Assembly (NCBI GenBank): GCA_964407825.1
Contig: CAYOXD010000015.1
Location: 1 to 37,200, forward strand
Direction: 5' to 3'
DNA: 37,200 nucleotides
DNA from: CAYOXD01 sp964407825
Lineage (GTDB): Bacteria; Desulfobacterota; Desulfobacteria; Desulfobacterales; JAFDDL01
Position 1 is the stretch's first letter, and every line of letters begins with the position of its first letter. Below, piece by piece: positions 21,857 to 29,936 of the stretch. Both the position numbers and the translations under genes were made by a program. Under the pieces are notes generated by a model. That model saw only the letters and a program-made list of their open reading frames with translations, was not told the origin of the DNA and searched no databases.

Positions 21857-24286
21857 ATGACGGATCGCTATATCTGCATTCACGGTCACTTCTACCAACC
21901 GCCGCGCGAAAACCCCTGGCTGGAAGCCATCGAGGTGCAGGATTCGGCTGCGCCCTACCATGACTGGAATACCCGGATCACCGCCGAATGCTACGCCCCC
22001 AACGCCACCTCCCGCATTCTGGACGAGGCCGGAGACATCATTCAGATCACCAACAACTATGCGGGCATCAGCTTCAACTTCGCGCCGACCCTTTTGGCAT
22101 GGCTGGAAATCCATGCCCCCCGGGTCTACAGGGCCGTCATCGACGCGGACGAGATGAGCCGGACCCGGTTCGGCGGCCATGGCTCGGCCCTGGCCATGCC
22201 ATACAACCACATGATCCTGCCCCTTGCCAACGACAGGGACAAATACACCCAGATCTCCTGGGCCCTGTCCGACTTCCAGCATCGCTTTGGCCGCCCGGCC
22301 GAGGGCATCTGGATGCCAGAGGCCGCGGTGGACCTGGAGACCCTCGACACGGCAGCCGAGCTGGGAATCCGCTTCACGATCCTCAGCCCGCGCCAAGCCG
22401 CCAGGGTCCGGCCGCTGAACCACCGGCACTGGACCGATGTGGTTCGGGGCAACCTGGACCCCACCCGCGCCTATCGGATCCATTTGCCATCCGGTCGGCA
22501 TCTGGCGCTGTTCTTCTACGACGGCCCCATTTCCAATGCCATTGCCTTCGAAAATCTCCTCCAGAATGGAGAGGTTTTCGCCCGCCGGCTGATGGACGGC
22601 TTCAGCAGCGATCGTCAGAGTCCCCAGCTGGTGCATGTGGCCACGGATGGCGAAACCTACGGACATCATCAGCACCGCGGGGATATGGCCCTGGCCTATG
22701 CCCTGGACATCATCGAAACCAACGATTGGGCCCAACTCACCAACTACGGCCAGTTCCTCGAAAGGCATCCGCCGACCTGGGAGGTGTTCATCCACGAGAA
22801 CAGCTCCTGGAGCTGTCCCCACGGTGTGGAACGCTGGCGGAGCAACTGCGGCTGCAGCTCCGGCCGTTTCCCCCACTGGCACCAGGAGTGGCGATTGCCC
22901 CTGAGAGCCGCTCTGGACTGGCTCCGGGATCATCTGGCGCCGGTCTATGAGCGCAAGGCGAGCCGGTACCTCAAGGATCCCTGGAAGGCCCGGAACGATT
23001 ACATCCGCATCCTCCTGGACCGCTCGACGGCGACCCGGGAGGCGTTCTTCCACCAGCACGCCAGGGCCCCCCTGGGGATCAGTGAGCAGAGGCACCTTCT
23101 AAAGCTTCTGGAGATGCAGCGCCACGCCCTGTTGATGTACACCAGCTGCGGCTGGTTTTTCGACGACATCTCGGGGATCGAAACCGTTCAGATCCTCCAG
23201 TACGCGGGACGCGCGGTGCAGATCGCCACCGGGGTCTCCGAAGGAAACCTTGAAGCCAGGTTTCTGGAGCACCTGGCCAAGGCCCGAAGCAATCTCCCCC
23301 AGTTCGGCGACGGCCGCCGTATCTATGAACGATTCATCGGGCCGGCCGTGGTGGATCTGAAGAAGGTGGCCGCCCACTATGCCATCAGCACCCTGTTCGA
23401 AGATTACGCCGAGAGCGCTCCCGTCTTCTGCTATTCGGTACGGAAATACGATTATCAATGGACAGAGGCCGGAAAGGCCAAACTGGCCGTGGGCCATATC
23501 AGCGTACGCTCACAGATCAGCCTCGAGTCATCGCAGTTCTACTTCGGTCTTTTGCATTTCGGCGATCACAACATGGCCTGCGGCGTTTCGGCCGCCTACG
23601 AAGAGGAGCGCTATCGGCGCCTGTGGGACGAACTGCTGGGCCTTTTCAAAGCCGCGGATATGCCCAATATCCTGAAGCACCTGGACAATCACTTCAAGGG
23701 AGCCCCCTACTCCATCAAGTCCCTCTTCAGGGACAAGCAGCGCCGGATCGTGGGCCTGATCACGGATGCCACGGTGAATGACCTGCTTTCCGTTTACCGG
23801 CATATGTACGCGCCCAATGTTCCCCTGATGCGCTTTCTCAAAGACTCCGGCACCCCTCCGCCCAGGGCCCTGTTCAATGCCGCGGAGCTGGTGCTCAATC
23901 ATGACCTCTACGAGGAGTTGGGCCGCGAACCCCTGGATTTCGAAACCATTCGCTTCCTCCTGGAGGAGGCCGACCTGACGGATATCCCCCTCGACACCGA
24001 TACCCTGGAGTTCATCCTCAGGAGCAACCTAGAAGCCCTGGCCCATCGCTTCGGCGAGCAGCCCGAAGACCATGAGCTGCTCGATCGGCTGGCAGCAGAG
24101 ACCGAATTTGTCGGTGCCCTGCCCTTTGACGTCAATCTGCGCAAGGTTCAGGATGTCTGCTTCGGTCTTTTCGAAGGGGCCTACCCCACCTTCCACCGCA
24201 GGGCCGGGAGGGGGGATACGGCCGCTTTGGAATGGGTCCGGCGCTTCCGCCTGCTGGGGAAAAACCTGTACATCCGGATGAAATAG
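21857..24286 (+). CDS. Glycoside hydrolase family 57 protein with DUF3536 region
   Basis: This 809-residue protein has GH57 motifs: HGHFYQPP (residues 9-16), GIWMPE with the candidate nucleophile E155, and ATDGETYGHH with the candidate acid D264. The C-terminal half (about 290-809) is helical and corresponds to the DUF3536 extension seen in this GH57 subgroup. GH57 enzymes act on alpha-glucans as amylases, glucanotransferases or branching enzymes; which activity applies cannot be read here. The frame is open from a TTG at 21836, but the ATG at 21857 starts the homology and has GAGG upstream. It lies 27 bases after treT, and its stop is immediately followed by malQ. Confidence 0.9.
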   Translation: MTDRYICIHGHFYQPPRENPWLEAIEVQDSAAPYHDWNTRITAECYAPNATSRILDEAGDIIQITNNYAGISFNFAPTLLAWLEIHAPRVYRAVIDADEMSRTRFGGHGSALAMPYNHMILPLANDRDKYTQISWALSDFQHRFGRPAEGIWMPEAAVDLETLDTAAELGIRFTILSPRQAARVRPLNHRHWTDVVRGNLDPTRAYRIHLPSGRHLALFFYDGPISNAIAFENLLQNGEVFARRLMDGFSSDRQSPQLVHVATDGETYGHHQHRGDMALAYALDIIETNDWAQLTNYGQFLERHPPTWEVFIHENSSWSCPHGVERWRSNCGCSSGRFPHWHQEWRLPLRAALDWLRDHLAPVYERKASRYLKDPWKARNDYIRILLDRSTATREAFFHQHARAPLGISEQRHLLKLLEMQRHALLMYTSCGWFFDDISGIETVQILQYAGRAVQIATGVSEGNLEARFLEHLAKARSNLPQFGDGRRIYERFIGPAVVDLKKVAAHYAISTLFEDYAESAPVFCYSVRKYDYQWTEAGKAKLAVGHISVRSQISLESSQFYFGLLHFGDHNMACGVSAAYEEERYRRLWDELLGLFKAADMPNILKHLDNHFKGAPYSIKSLFRDKQRRIVGLITDATVNDLLSVYRHMYAPNVPLMRFLKDSGTPPPRALFNAAELVLNHDLYEELGREPLDFETIRFLLEEADLTDIPLDTDTLEFILRSNLEALAHRFGEQPEDHELLDRLAAETEFVGALPFDVNLRKVQDVCFGLFEGAYPTFHRRAGRGDTAALEWVRRFRLLGKNLYIRMK

Positions 24287-25789
24287 ATGAGCTTTCGATC
24301 CAGTGGCATATTGCTTCATCCCACCTGCCTGCCGTCCGAATTCGGCATCGGCGACATGGGCCCCGAAGCCCATGGGTTTGTCGAGGCCCTGGCAGAGGCC
24401 CGCCAGCACTACTGGCAAATGCTTCCCCTCACCCCAACCGAGGCGGCCCACAATCATTCCCCCTACCACAGCATGTCGGCCTTTGCCGGAAACCCCCTTC
24501 TCATCAGCCCCGCCTTCCTGCTGGAGAGCGGCTGGCTGACCCGGACGGACCTGTCCGCTCCTCCCCGATTTCCAGAGGGGCGGGTCGATTTTGCCGCCGT
24601 CATCAAGTTCAAGGAACGGCTCTTCAGACGTGCCCATGAGCGATTCCGCTCCCAAAAGCCGGATGAGACCTATGACCGATTCTGCAGGGAGAGCCCCTGG
24701 CTGGAAGACCATGCACTCTTCAAGGCCTTGAAACACCATTACGGCCGCCTTTCCTGGACACGCTGGCCGGTCGCCCTGCGAAACCGCGATCCCGGTGCAC
24801 TCCGGGAGGCAGCCGCCACCTTCGAGCCGGCCATGACCCTTGAGAAATTCCTGCAGTTTCTCTTCTTCAGGCAATGGCAACGGCTCAAGGCCCTGTGCCG
24901 CCGAAGGGCGGTGAAAATCATCGGCGATGTGCCCATTTATGTCCCCCTGGAGAGTACGGACGTGTGGCGTCGGCCCGATCTTTTCCTGCTTGGCGGGGAC
25001 AGGCGGCCCCTGGCCGTATCGGGCGTGCCGCCGGACTATTTCAGCAAAACGGGGCAGCTATGGGGACATCCCCTCTACCGCTGGGAGGCGATGGAATCCG
25101 ACGGATACGACTGGTGGATCGAGCGGCTGGCCCACAGTCTTTCCATGTTCGACAGGGTCCGGCTGGATCACTTCCGCGGTTTTGTGGCCTACTGGCAGGT
25201 GCCGGCCCAGGCCAGAACTGCGGCGGCAGGACGCTGGATGCCGGCGCCGGCCGCGGATTTTCTGCGCCACCTCTGGGCCCGGCTGCCCGGCCTGCCCCTG
25301 ATCGCCGAGGACCTGGGCCTTATTACCGCGGATGTGCGCGAGATCATGCAGCGCTTTCACCTGCCCGGGATGCGCCTTTTGCTCTTCGCCTTTGGCAACG
25401 ACTTTCCGGAAGGCGCCTTTCTGCCCCACAATTACGTCCCCCACTGCGTTGCCTACACGGGGACACACGACAACAACACCGTCCAGGGATGGCTCGCGTC
25501 GGAGGCGGACCCCACCCAGCGCGGGAACCTCTTCTCCTACCTGGGAAGACAAGTTCCCCCGACCGAGCTCCACTGGGAGCTGATCCGCCTGGTGGAGATG
25601 TCCGTGGCGGACACCGTCATCATCCCCCTGCAGGATCTTCTGGGCCTGGATGCGACCAGCCGGATGAACCGGCCGGCCCGGACCCGGGGAAACTGGCGCT
25701 GGCGCATTGAAAAGGACGCCTTGACGCCACCGATCCTCCGGCGGCTGAAGGACCTGACCATCACCTATGGCCGCGGGGTCCCCCCATGA
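24287..25789 (+). CDS. malQ: 4-alpha-glucanotransferase (GH77, amylomaltase)
   Basis: This 500-residue enzyme moves alpha-1,4-glucan segments between chains and releases glucose. The GH77 catalytic residues are present: nucleophile D294 in RVRLDHFRG, acid/base E341 in LIAEDLG and D395 in TGTHDNNT. The N-terminus SGILLHPTCLPSEFGIGDMG is characteristic. It starts directly after the GH57 stop, so the two are coupled. Released glucose would be the acceptor for TreT in the same operon, giving a plausible glycogen-to-trehalose route. Confidence 0.95.
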   Translation: MSFRSSGILLHPTCLPSEFGIGDMGPEAHGFVEALAEARQHYWQMLPLTPTEAAHNHSPYHSMSAFAGNPLLISPAFLLESGWLTRTDLSAPPRFPEGRVDFAAVIKFKERLFRRAHERFRSQKPDETYDRFCRESPWLEDHALFKALKHHYGRLSWTRWPVALRNRDPGALREAAATFEPAMTLEKFLQFLFFRQWQRLKALCRRRAVKIIGDVPIYVPLESTDVWRRPDLFLLGGDRRPLAVSGVPPDYFSKTGQLWGHPLYRWEAMESDGYDWWIERLAHSLSMFDRVRLDHFRGFVAYWQVPAQARTAAAGRWMPAPAADFLRHLWARLPGLPLIAEDLGLITADVREIMQRFHLPGMRLLLFAFGNDFPEGAFLPHNYVPHCVAYTGTHDNNTVQGWLASEADPTQRGNLFSYLGRQVPPTELHWELIRLVEMSVADTVIIPLQDLLGLDATSRMNRPARTRGNWRWRIEKDALTPPILRRLKDLTITYGRGVPP

Positions 25790-25848
25790 ATCGTCTTTTG
25801 CGACTCCGATCCGGCATCGGCGTCATGCCCCCATGAAAGGAGGAACGA

Positions 25849-26319
25849 ATGATCACCCTGGATGTTAACGGCAAAGCGCATGAGGTTTCCGTGGATCCCG
25901 CGACGCCCCTGCTTTGGGTGCTGCGCGAAGTATTGAATTTGACCGGAACCAAGTTCGGCTGCGGGGAGGGGCTGTGCGGCGCCTGCACCGCGCACATCGA
26001 CGGCGAGCCGACCCGTACCTGCATCACCCCGGTGTCTGATGTGGCGGGCAGCAAGATCGTCACCATCGAGGGACTGCCGGATGATCACCCGCTCAAGCGC
26101 GCCTGGCTTTCCGAAGAGGTCTCCCAGTGCGGTTATTGCCAGCCGGGTCAACTCATGACGGCGGCGGCCCTCCTGAATCAAAAGCCGTTGCCGACCGATA
26201 GGGATATCGATACCGCCATGGCCGACAATCTCTGCCGCTGCGGCACCTATCCCCGCATCCGAAACGCCATACACCGGGCGGCGAAAACGGCGGCCGAAGA
26301 GAAAGGAGGCCGCCGATGA
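25849..26319 (+). CDS. Isoquinoline 1-oxidoreductase-type [2Fe-2S] subunit (IorA-like)
   Basis: This 156-residue protein has two [2Fe-2S] clusters. The plant-ferredoxin type is in GCGEGLCGACTAHIDG with a later C (TRTC). The second, helical cluster is in CGYCQPGQ and CRCGTYPRI. It belongs to the small subunits of the xanthine oxidase family and shuttles electrons from the molybdenum site. The ATG follows a strong AAGGAGG. It overlaps the large-subunit start by 4 bases. There is no FAD subunit, which fits the two-subunit IorAB type using an external acceptor such as a cytochrome. Confidence 0.93.
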   Translation: MITLDVNGKAHEVSVDPATPLLWVLREVLNLTGTKFGCGEGLCGACTAHIDGEPTRTCITPVSDVAGSKIVTIEGLPDDHPLKRAWLSEEVSQCGYCQPGQLMTAAALLNQKPLPTDRDIDTAMADNLCRCGTYPRIRNAIHRAAKTAAEEKGGRR

Positions 26320-28469
26320 GCTGGATCTTCAAGCTGGACCGCCGCGACTTCCTGAAAACCGGTATTGCCTTCGCCGGTGGACTGATGCTGGGATGTTATC
26401 CCAGGGCTACCGGGCCTGCAAGAATTCTCGGATCTTCCTCCTCCTTTTCGCTGAATGCGTTTCTAGCCGTGGGCGTCGATAACTCGGTAACGGTTATCGT
26501 CAACAAGTCCGAAATGGGCCAGGGGGTCTATACCGCTTTGCCCATGATCGTCGCCGAGGAACTGGACTGCGACTGGAAAGGCGTGGGGGTGCAGCCGGCG
26601 CCGGTGGCGCCGGTATACAATCATACCCGATTCGGCACCCAGGTGACCGGCGGCAGCACCAGCGTCCGGACAGAGTGGGACCGTTTGAGCCTGGCCGGGG
26701 CCACGGCCCGGCAAATGCTGCGCCTGGCGGCGGCCCAGGCCTGGAAGGTCGATGTGTCGCGCCTGAAGACCGAAAATGGCCGGGTGATCCATCCCGACGG
26801 CAGAACGATCACCTATGGAGATCTGGCACTGAAGGCGGCAAAGCTCCCTGTCCCCAGGTGGGTAAGACGAAAGGCCCCCTCCCGTTACACCCTCATCGGA
26901 CGGCCGATCCACCGCCTCGATGCGCCGGCCAAGGTCAGCGGAAAGGCCGTGTTCGGGATCGACGTTCAACCTTCCGGCATGCCGGTTGCGCTCCTGGCCA
27001 GGGCGCCGGTCTTCGGCGCCACCCTCAGGGAATTCAACGACGAAAGGACCAAGGCCGTCCCCGGGGTGAAAACGGTGGTGGCCGTGCCGGCCGGTGTGGC
27101 GGTGGTCGCCGACGGATTCTGGCAAGCGCTGAAGGGCCGGGAGGCGCTTCAGGTCACCTGGGACGAGGGTCCGGGGGCCCGGCTTTCAACGGAAGGAATA
27201 CGGCGCCGGTATACAGCCCTTGCCCGTACCCCGGGGGTTCCCGCCCGCAGGGAAGGGAATGTGGCAGTCGCCCTGGCCGAAGCTGACCGGACCTTGGAGG
27301 CCGAATTTGAAGTCCCCTTTCTTGCCCACGCGCCCATGGAGCCGCTCAACTGCTGCGTGGAACTGCGGCCGGATGGCTGCGACATCTGGACCGGCACCCA
27401 GATGCAGACCGGGGACCGCGATACCGCGGCCCGGATCACCGGTCTTGCCCCCGAAAAGGTACGCCTTCACACCACCTACCTCGGCGGTGGCTTCGGCCGA
27501 AGGGCAAATCCCGCATCCGACTTCGTGGCCGAGGCGGCCCAGGTGGCCACGGCGCTCGGAGGGCCTGTGAAGGTGATCCGGACCCGGGAGGATGACATGC
27601 GCGCCGGCTACTACCGACCCATGTGCCGCCACCGTCTCGTGGCGGGCATCGACCGCCACGGGCGGCTGACTGCCTGGCGCCAGACCATCGTCTGCCAGTC
27701 CATCATGGCCGGAACCCTCTTTTCGGGGATGGTGAAGGGGGGGATCGATCCGACCTCGGTGGAGGGGTCGGCGGACCTCCCGTACGCCGTTGCCAATCTC
27801 CTGGTGGACCTTCACAGCCCCACCCTGCCGGTACCGGTCCAGTGGTGGCGCTCGGTGGGTCATTCCCATGCCGCCTTCGCGGTGGAAAGTTTCATGGACG
27901 AGCTCGCCCATGCCACTGAGCAGGACCCGGTGGCGTTTCGAACCGGGCTCCTTCAGGAGCATCACCCGCGTCATCTCGGGGTACTGGCGCTCGCGGCGCA
28001 AAAGGCCGGCTGGGGAACCCCGCCCGCCACGGGAAGGGGACGGGGAGTTGCGGTCCACGCCTCCTTCGGCAGTTACGTGGCCCAGGTCGCGGAAGTGTCG
28101 GTGGAACCGGCCGGAAGGATACGGGTGCACCGGGTGGTCTGCGCCGTGGACTGCGGCCGTCTCGTCAACCCCGACACCATTGCCGCGCAGATGGAGTCGG
28201 CCATCGTCTTCGGTCTCACGGCCGCGCTCAAGGGCGCCATCACCCTCGAAAACGGCCGGGTCCAGCAGGGAAACTTCGATGATTATCCGTTGCTCAGGAT
28301 CGATGAAACGCCGCAGGTAGAGGTGTATATCGTACCGAGCACCGAGCCCCCCGGCGGGATCGGGGAGCCCGGCGTTCCGCCGATAGCGCCGGCGGTTGCC
28401 AACGCCGTCTTTGCCGCCACCGGCGAACGATTACGATCGCTTCCCCTTAGGCCCTCACACAGGACCTGA
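26316..28469 (+). CDS. Isoquinoline 1-oxidoreductase-type molybdopterin subunit (IorB-like), Tat-exported
   Basis: This 717-residue large subunit of a xanthine oxidase-family molybdoenzyme would hydroxylate an N-heterocycle or oxidise an aldehyde. The N-terminus has a twin-arginine signal (LDRRDFLKTGIAFAGG, R9-R10) followed by LMLGC, where C27 is a possible lipidation site. Cofactor motifs include NKSEMGQGVYTALPMIVAEE, the TYLGGGFGRRANP loop and IGEPGVPPIAPAVANAV, which contains the conserved active-site glutamate. It is coupled to the IorA-like gene. The substrate cannot be deduced. Co-export of the small subunit with the folded complex is likely. Confidence 0.91.
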   Translation: MSWIFKLDRRDFLKTGIAFAGGLMLGCYPRATGPARILGSSSSFSLNAFLAVGVDNSVTVIVNKSEMGQGVYTALPMIVAEELDCDWKGVGVQPAPVAPVYNHTRFGTQVTGGSTSVRTEWDRLSLAGATARQMLRLAAAQAWKVDVSRLKTENGRVIHPDGRTITYGDLALKAAKLPVPRWVRRKAPSRYTLIGRPIHRLDAPAKVSGKAVFGIDVQPSGMPVALLARAPVFGATLREFNDERTKAVPGVKTVVAVPAGVAVVADGFWQALKGREALQVTWDEGPGARLSTEGIRRRYTALARTPGVPARREGNVAVALAEADRTLEAEFEVPFLAHAPMEPLNCCVELRPDGCDIWTGTQMQTGDRDTAARITGLAPEKVRLHTTYLGGGFGRRANPASDFVAEAAQVATALGGPVKVIRTREDDMRAGYYRPMCRHRLVAGIDRHGRLTAWRQTIVCQSIMAGTLFSGMVKGGIDPTSVEGSADLPYAVANLLVDLHSPTLPVPVQWWRSVGHSHAAFAVESFMDELAHATEQDPVAFRTGLLQEHHPRHLGVLALAAQKAGWGTPPATGRGRGVAVHASFGSYVAQVAEVSVEPAGRIRVHRVVCAVDCGRLVNPDTIAAQMESAIVFGLTAALKGAITLENGRVQQGNFDDYPLLRIDETPQVEVYIVPSTEPPGGIGEPGVPPIAPAVANAVFAATGERLRSLPLRPSHRT

Positions 28470-28834
28470 CAGCTTCACCGCATTTCACAAGCCTTTCGGC
28501 ATTGGGTAAAAAAAATTTGGGGAATTGTTGCGACGACTAGGCAGTGTTCGGCCAGGCGTTCGGCGTCACGTGAGCAAGTGCGTCTTAGTGACCGTTGGAT
28601 GCAGCGGAGGAAGTTCGGCCCGGACTGTTTGAGCGAGAGCGAGTTTCCGGGCCGTCCGGAGCGCATCCTACGGTCACTTGACGCTGTTGCGTGTGACGCC
28701 GAACGCCTGGCCGAACACTGCCGGGTTCAATGGACCTTGTCCAGTTAAAATCGCTGACAGAGTTGACAAATATCAGAAATCCAAATAAGCAGCCCCTATG
28801 CTGAAAATCATAACGATCGTGACGTTATCCATTC
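28470..28834. other. Intergenic region with the nested palindrome
   Basis: This 365-base gap separates iorB from the DUF3524 glycosyltransferase gene. It is dominated by the palindromic element at 28540-28722. A TTGACA at 28763-28768, with only a weak -10 (TAAGCA at 28786-28791), could serve the downstream gene. No reading frame here looks real. Confidence 0.5.
28540..28722. repeat. Nested palindromic element (MITE- or REP-like)
   Basis: The outer arms 28540-28569 and 28693-28722 are perfect 30-bp inverted repeats. A second tier pairs 28587-28602 with 28663-28678 (15 of 16 bases; AGTGACCGTTGGATGC). A third tier pairs CGGCCCGGA (28616-28624) with TCCGGGCCG (28646-28654) around a loop containing GAGCGAGAGCGAG. 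No open frame, transposase or clear target duplication is visible. A non-autonomous mobile element or extended REP structure is likeliest. Confidence 0.85.
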
Positions 28835-29929
28835 ATGAAATTCCTCTTTCTTGAGCCCTTTTTCGGCGGGTCCCACAGGGACTTCGCGGAGGGCCTGGTG
28901 GCCCACTCCCGGCACCGCATCGATCTTGTGACCCTGCCGGCACGATTCTGGAAATGGCGGATGCGGGGGGCCGCCCTTTATTTCTACCGCGAGATCGACT
29001 CCCTGGGCGCCTACGACGGCCTCATCACCTCGGACCTGATGAGCCTCGCCGATTTCAAGATGCTCACCGGGCCCGAGTGCCCGCCGGCCCTGGTCTACTT
29101 CCATGAGAACCAGATCACCTATCCCCTGGCCCCGGGCGAATCCATGGATGTTCATTTCGGCTTCACCGACATCACCACGGGCCTTGCCGCCACGCGGCTG
29201 CTCTTTAATTCCAGAACCCATATGCGTCATTTTTTCGATCAGCTTCCCGCTTTTCTCAAACGGATGCCGGAATTTCGTCCCCACTGGGTCGTGGGGAAAT
29301 TAAGCCGGAAGGCCGACGTGCTTTACCCCGGATGCCGCTTTTCCGCCGGTGCCGTGAAGCTCGCTGAAAAACGGACGCTCCCCCCCCTGATCATCTGGAA
29401 CCATCGATGGGAATTTGATAAAGATCCCGAGGCCTTCTTCGAGGCCCTGGATACGGTGCGCCGGCGGGGGGCAACGTTTCGACTCGCGCTGCTGGGGGAA
29501 AACTTTCAGATGGTCCCCAAGGCTTTTATCGAGGCCCGAAAACGATTCAAGCGGCAACTGGTTCATTACGGGTATGTGGCCTCCCGCGAGGCCTACCTCG
29601 ACTGGCTCCGGCAGGGGCATGTGGTGGTGAGCACGGCCCAGCAGGAAAATTTCGGCATTGCCGTCGTGGAGGCGATGCGCTGTGGCTGCCTGCCGCTCTT
29701 GCCCGATCGGCTGGCATATCCCGAGGTGCTGCCCAAGCCCTATCACGCGGATTTTTTGTATCACGATCAGGCGGATCTGATCGAAAAACTCATGCACCTG
29801 CTCACCGATTACACCCGGTTTGCCGACCGTCGCGCCGGGCTCATGGAGGCAATGGCCGTCCATGCCTGGGAGCGGGTCGCCCCTGCCTATGACGCCGAGC
29901 TGACCGATATGGTGGCGGGCTGCACCTGA
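28835..29929 (+). CDS. DUF3524-containing glycosyltransferase (QTMAN/GTDC1-like)
   Basis: This 364-residue protein starts KFLFLEPFFGGSHRDFAEGL and continues with LVYFHENQITYPL and HFGFTDITTGLAATRLLFNS, the signature of the DUF3524 domain. A GT4-type C-terminal half follows (IIWNHRWEFDKDPEAFFEAL, then VSTAQQENFGIAVVEAMRCG, with the EX7E pattern of the donor site). Animal relatives (GTDC1/QTMAN) add mannose to the queuosine base of tRNA-Asp. Bacterial members are less studied, so a tRNA role is only possible. It stands alone behind the palindromic element and converges on the lipoprotein gene 7 bases away. Confidence 0.85.
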   Translation: MKFLFLEPFFGGSHRDFAEGLVAHSRHRIDLVTLPARFWKWRMRGAALYFYREIDSLGAYDGLITSDLMSLADFKMLTGPECPPALVYFHENQITYPLAPGESMDVHFGFTDITTGLAATRLLFNSRTHMRHFFDQLPAFLKRMPEFRPHWVVGKLSRKADVLYPGCRFSAGAVKLAEKRTLPPLIIWNHRWEFDKDPEAFFEALDTVRRRGATFRLALLGENFQMVPKAFIEARKRFKRQLVHYGYVASREAYLDWLRQGHVVVSTAQQENFGIAVVEAMRCGCLPLLPDRLAYPEVLPKPYHADFLYHDQADLIEKLMHLLTDYTRFADRRAGLMEAMAVHAWERVAPAYDAELTDMVAGCT

Positions 29930-29936
29930 GTGAGTC

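Noticed and set aside
21617..23095. Minus-strand open frame (492 codons) opposite treT and GH57
   Set aside because: It spans the ends of two well-identified genes on the other strand, with no motif or ribosome site of its own.
28540..28722. Palindrome as a simple rho-independent terminator of iorB
   Set aside because: At 183 bp with 30-bp perfect arms and no T-run, it is far larger than a terminator.
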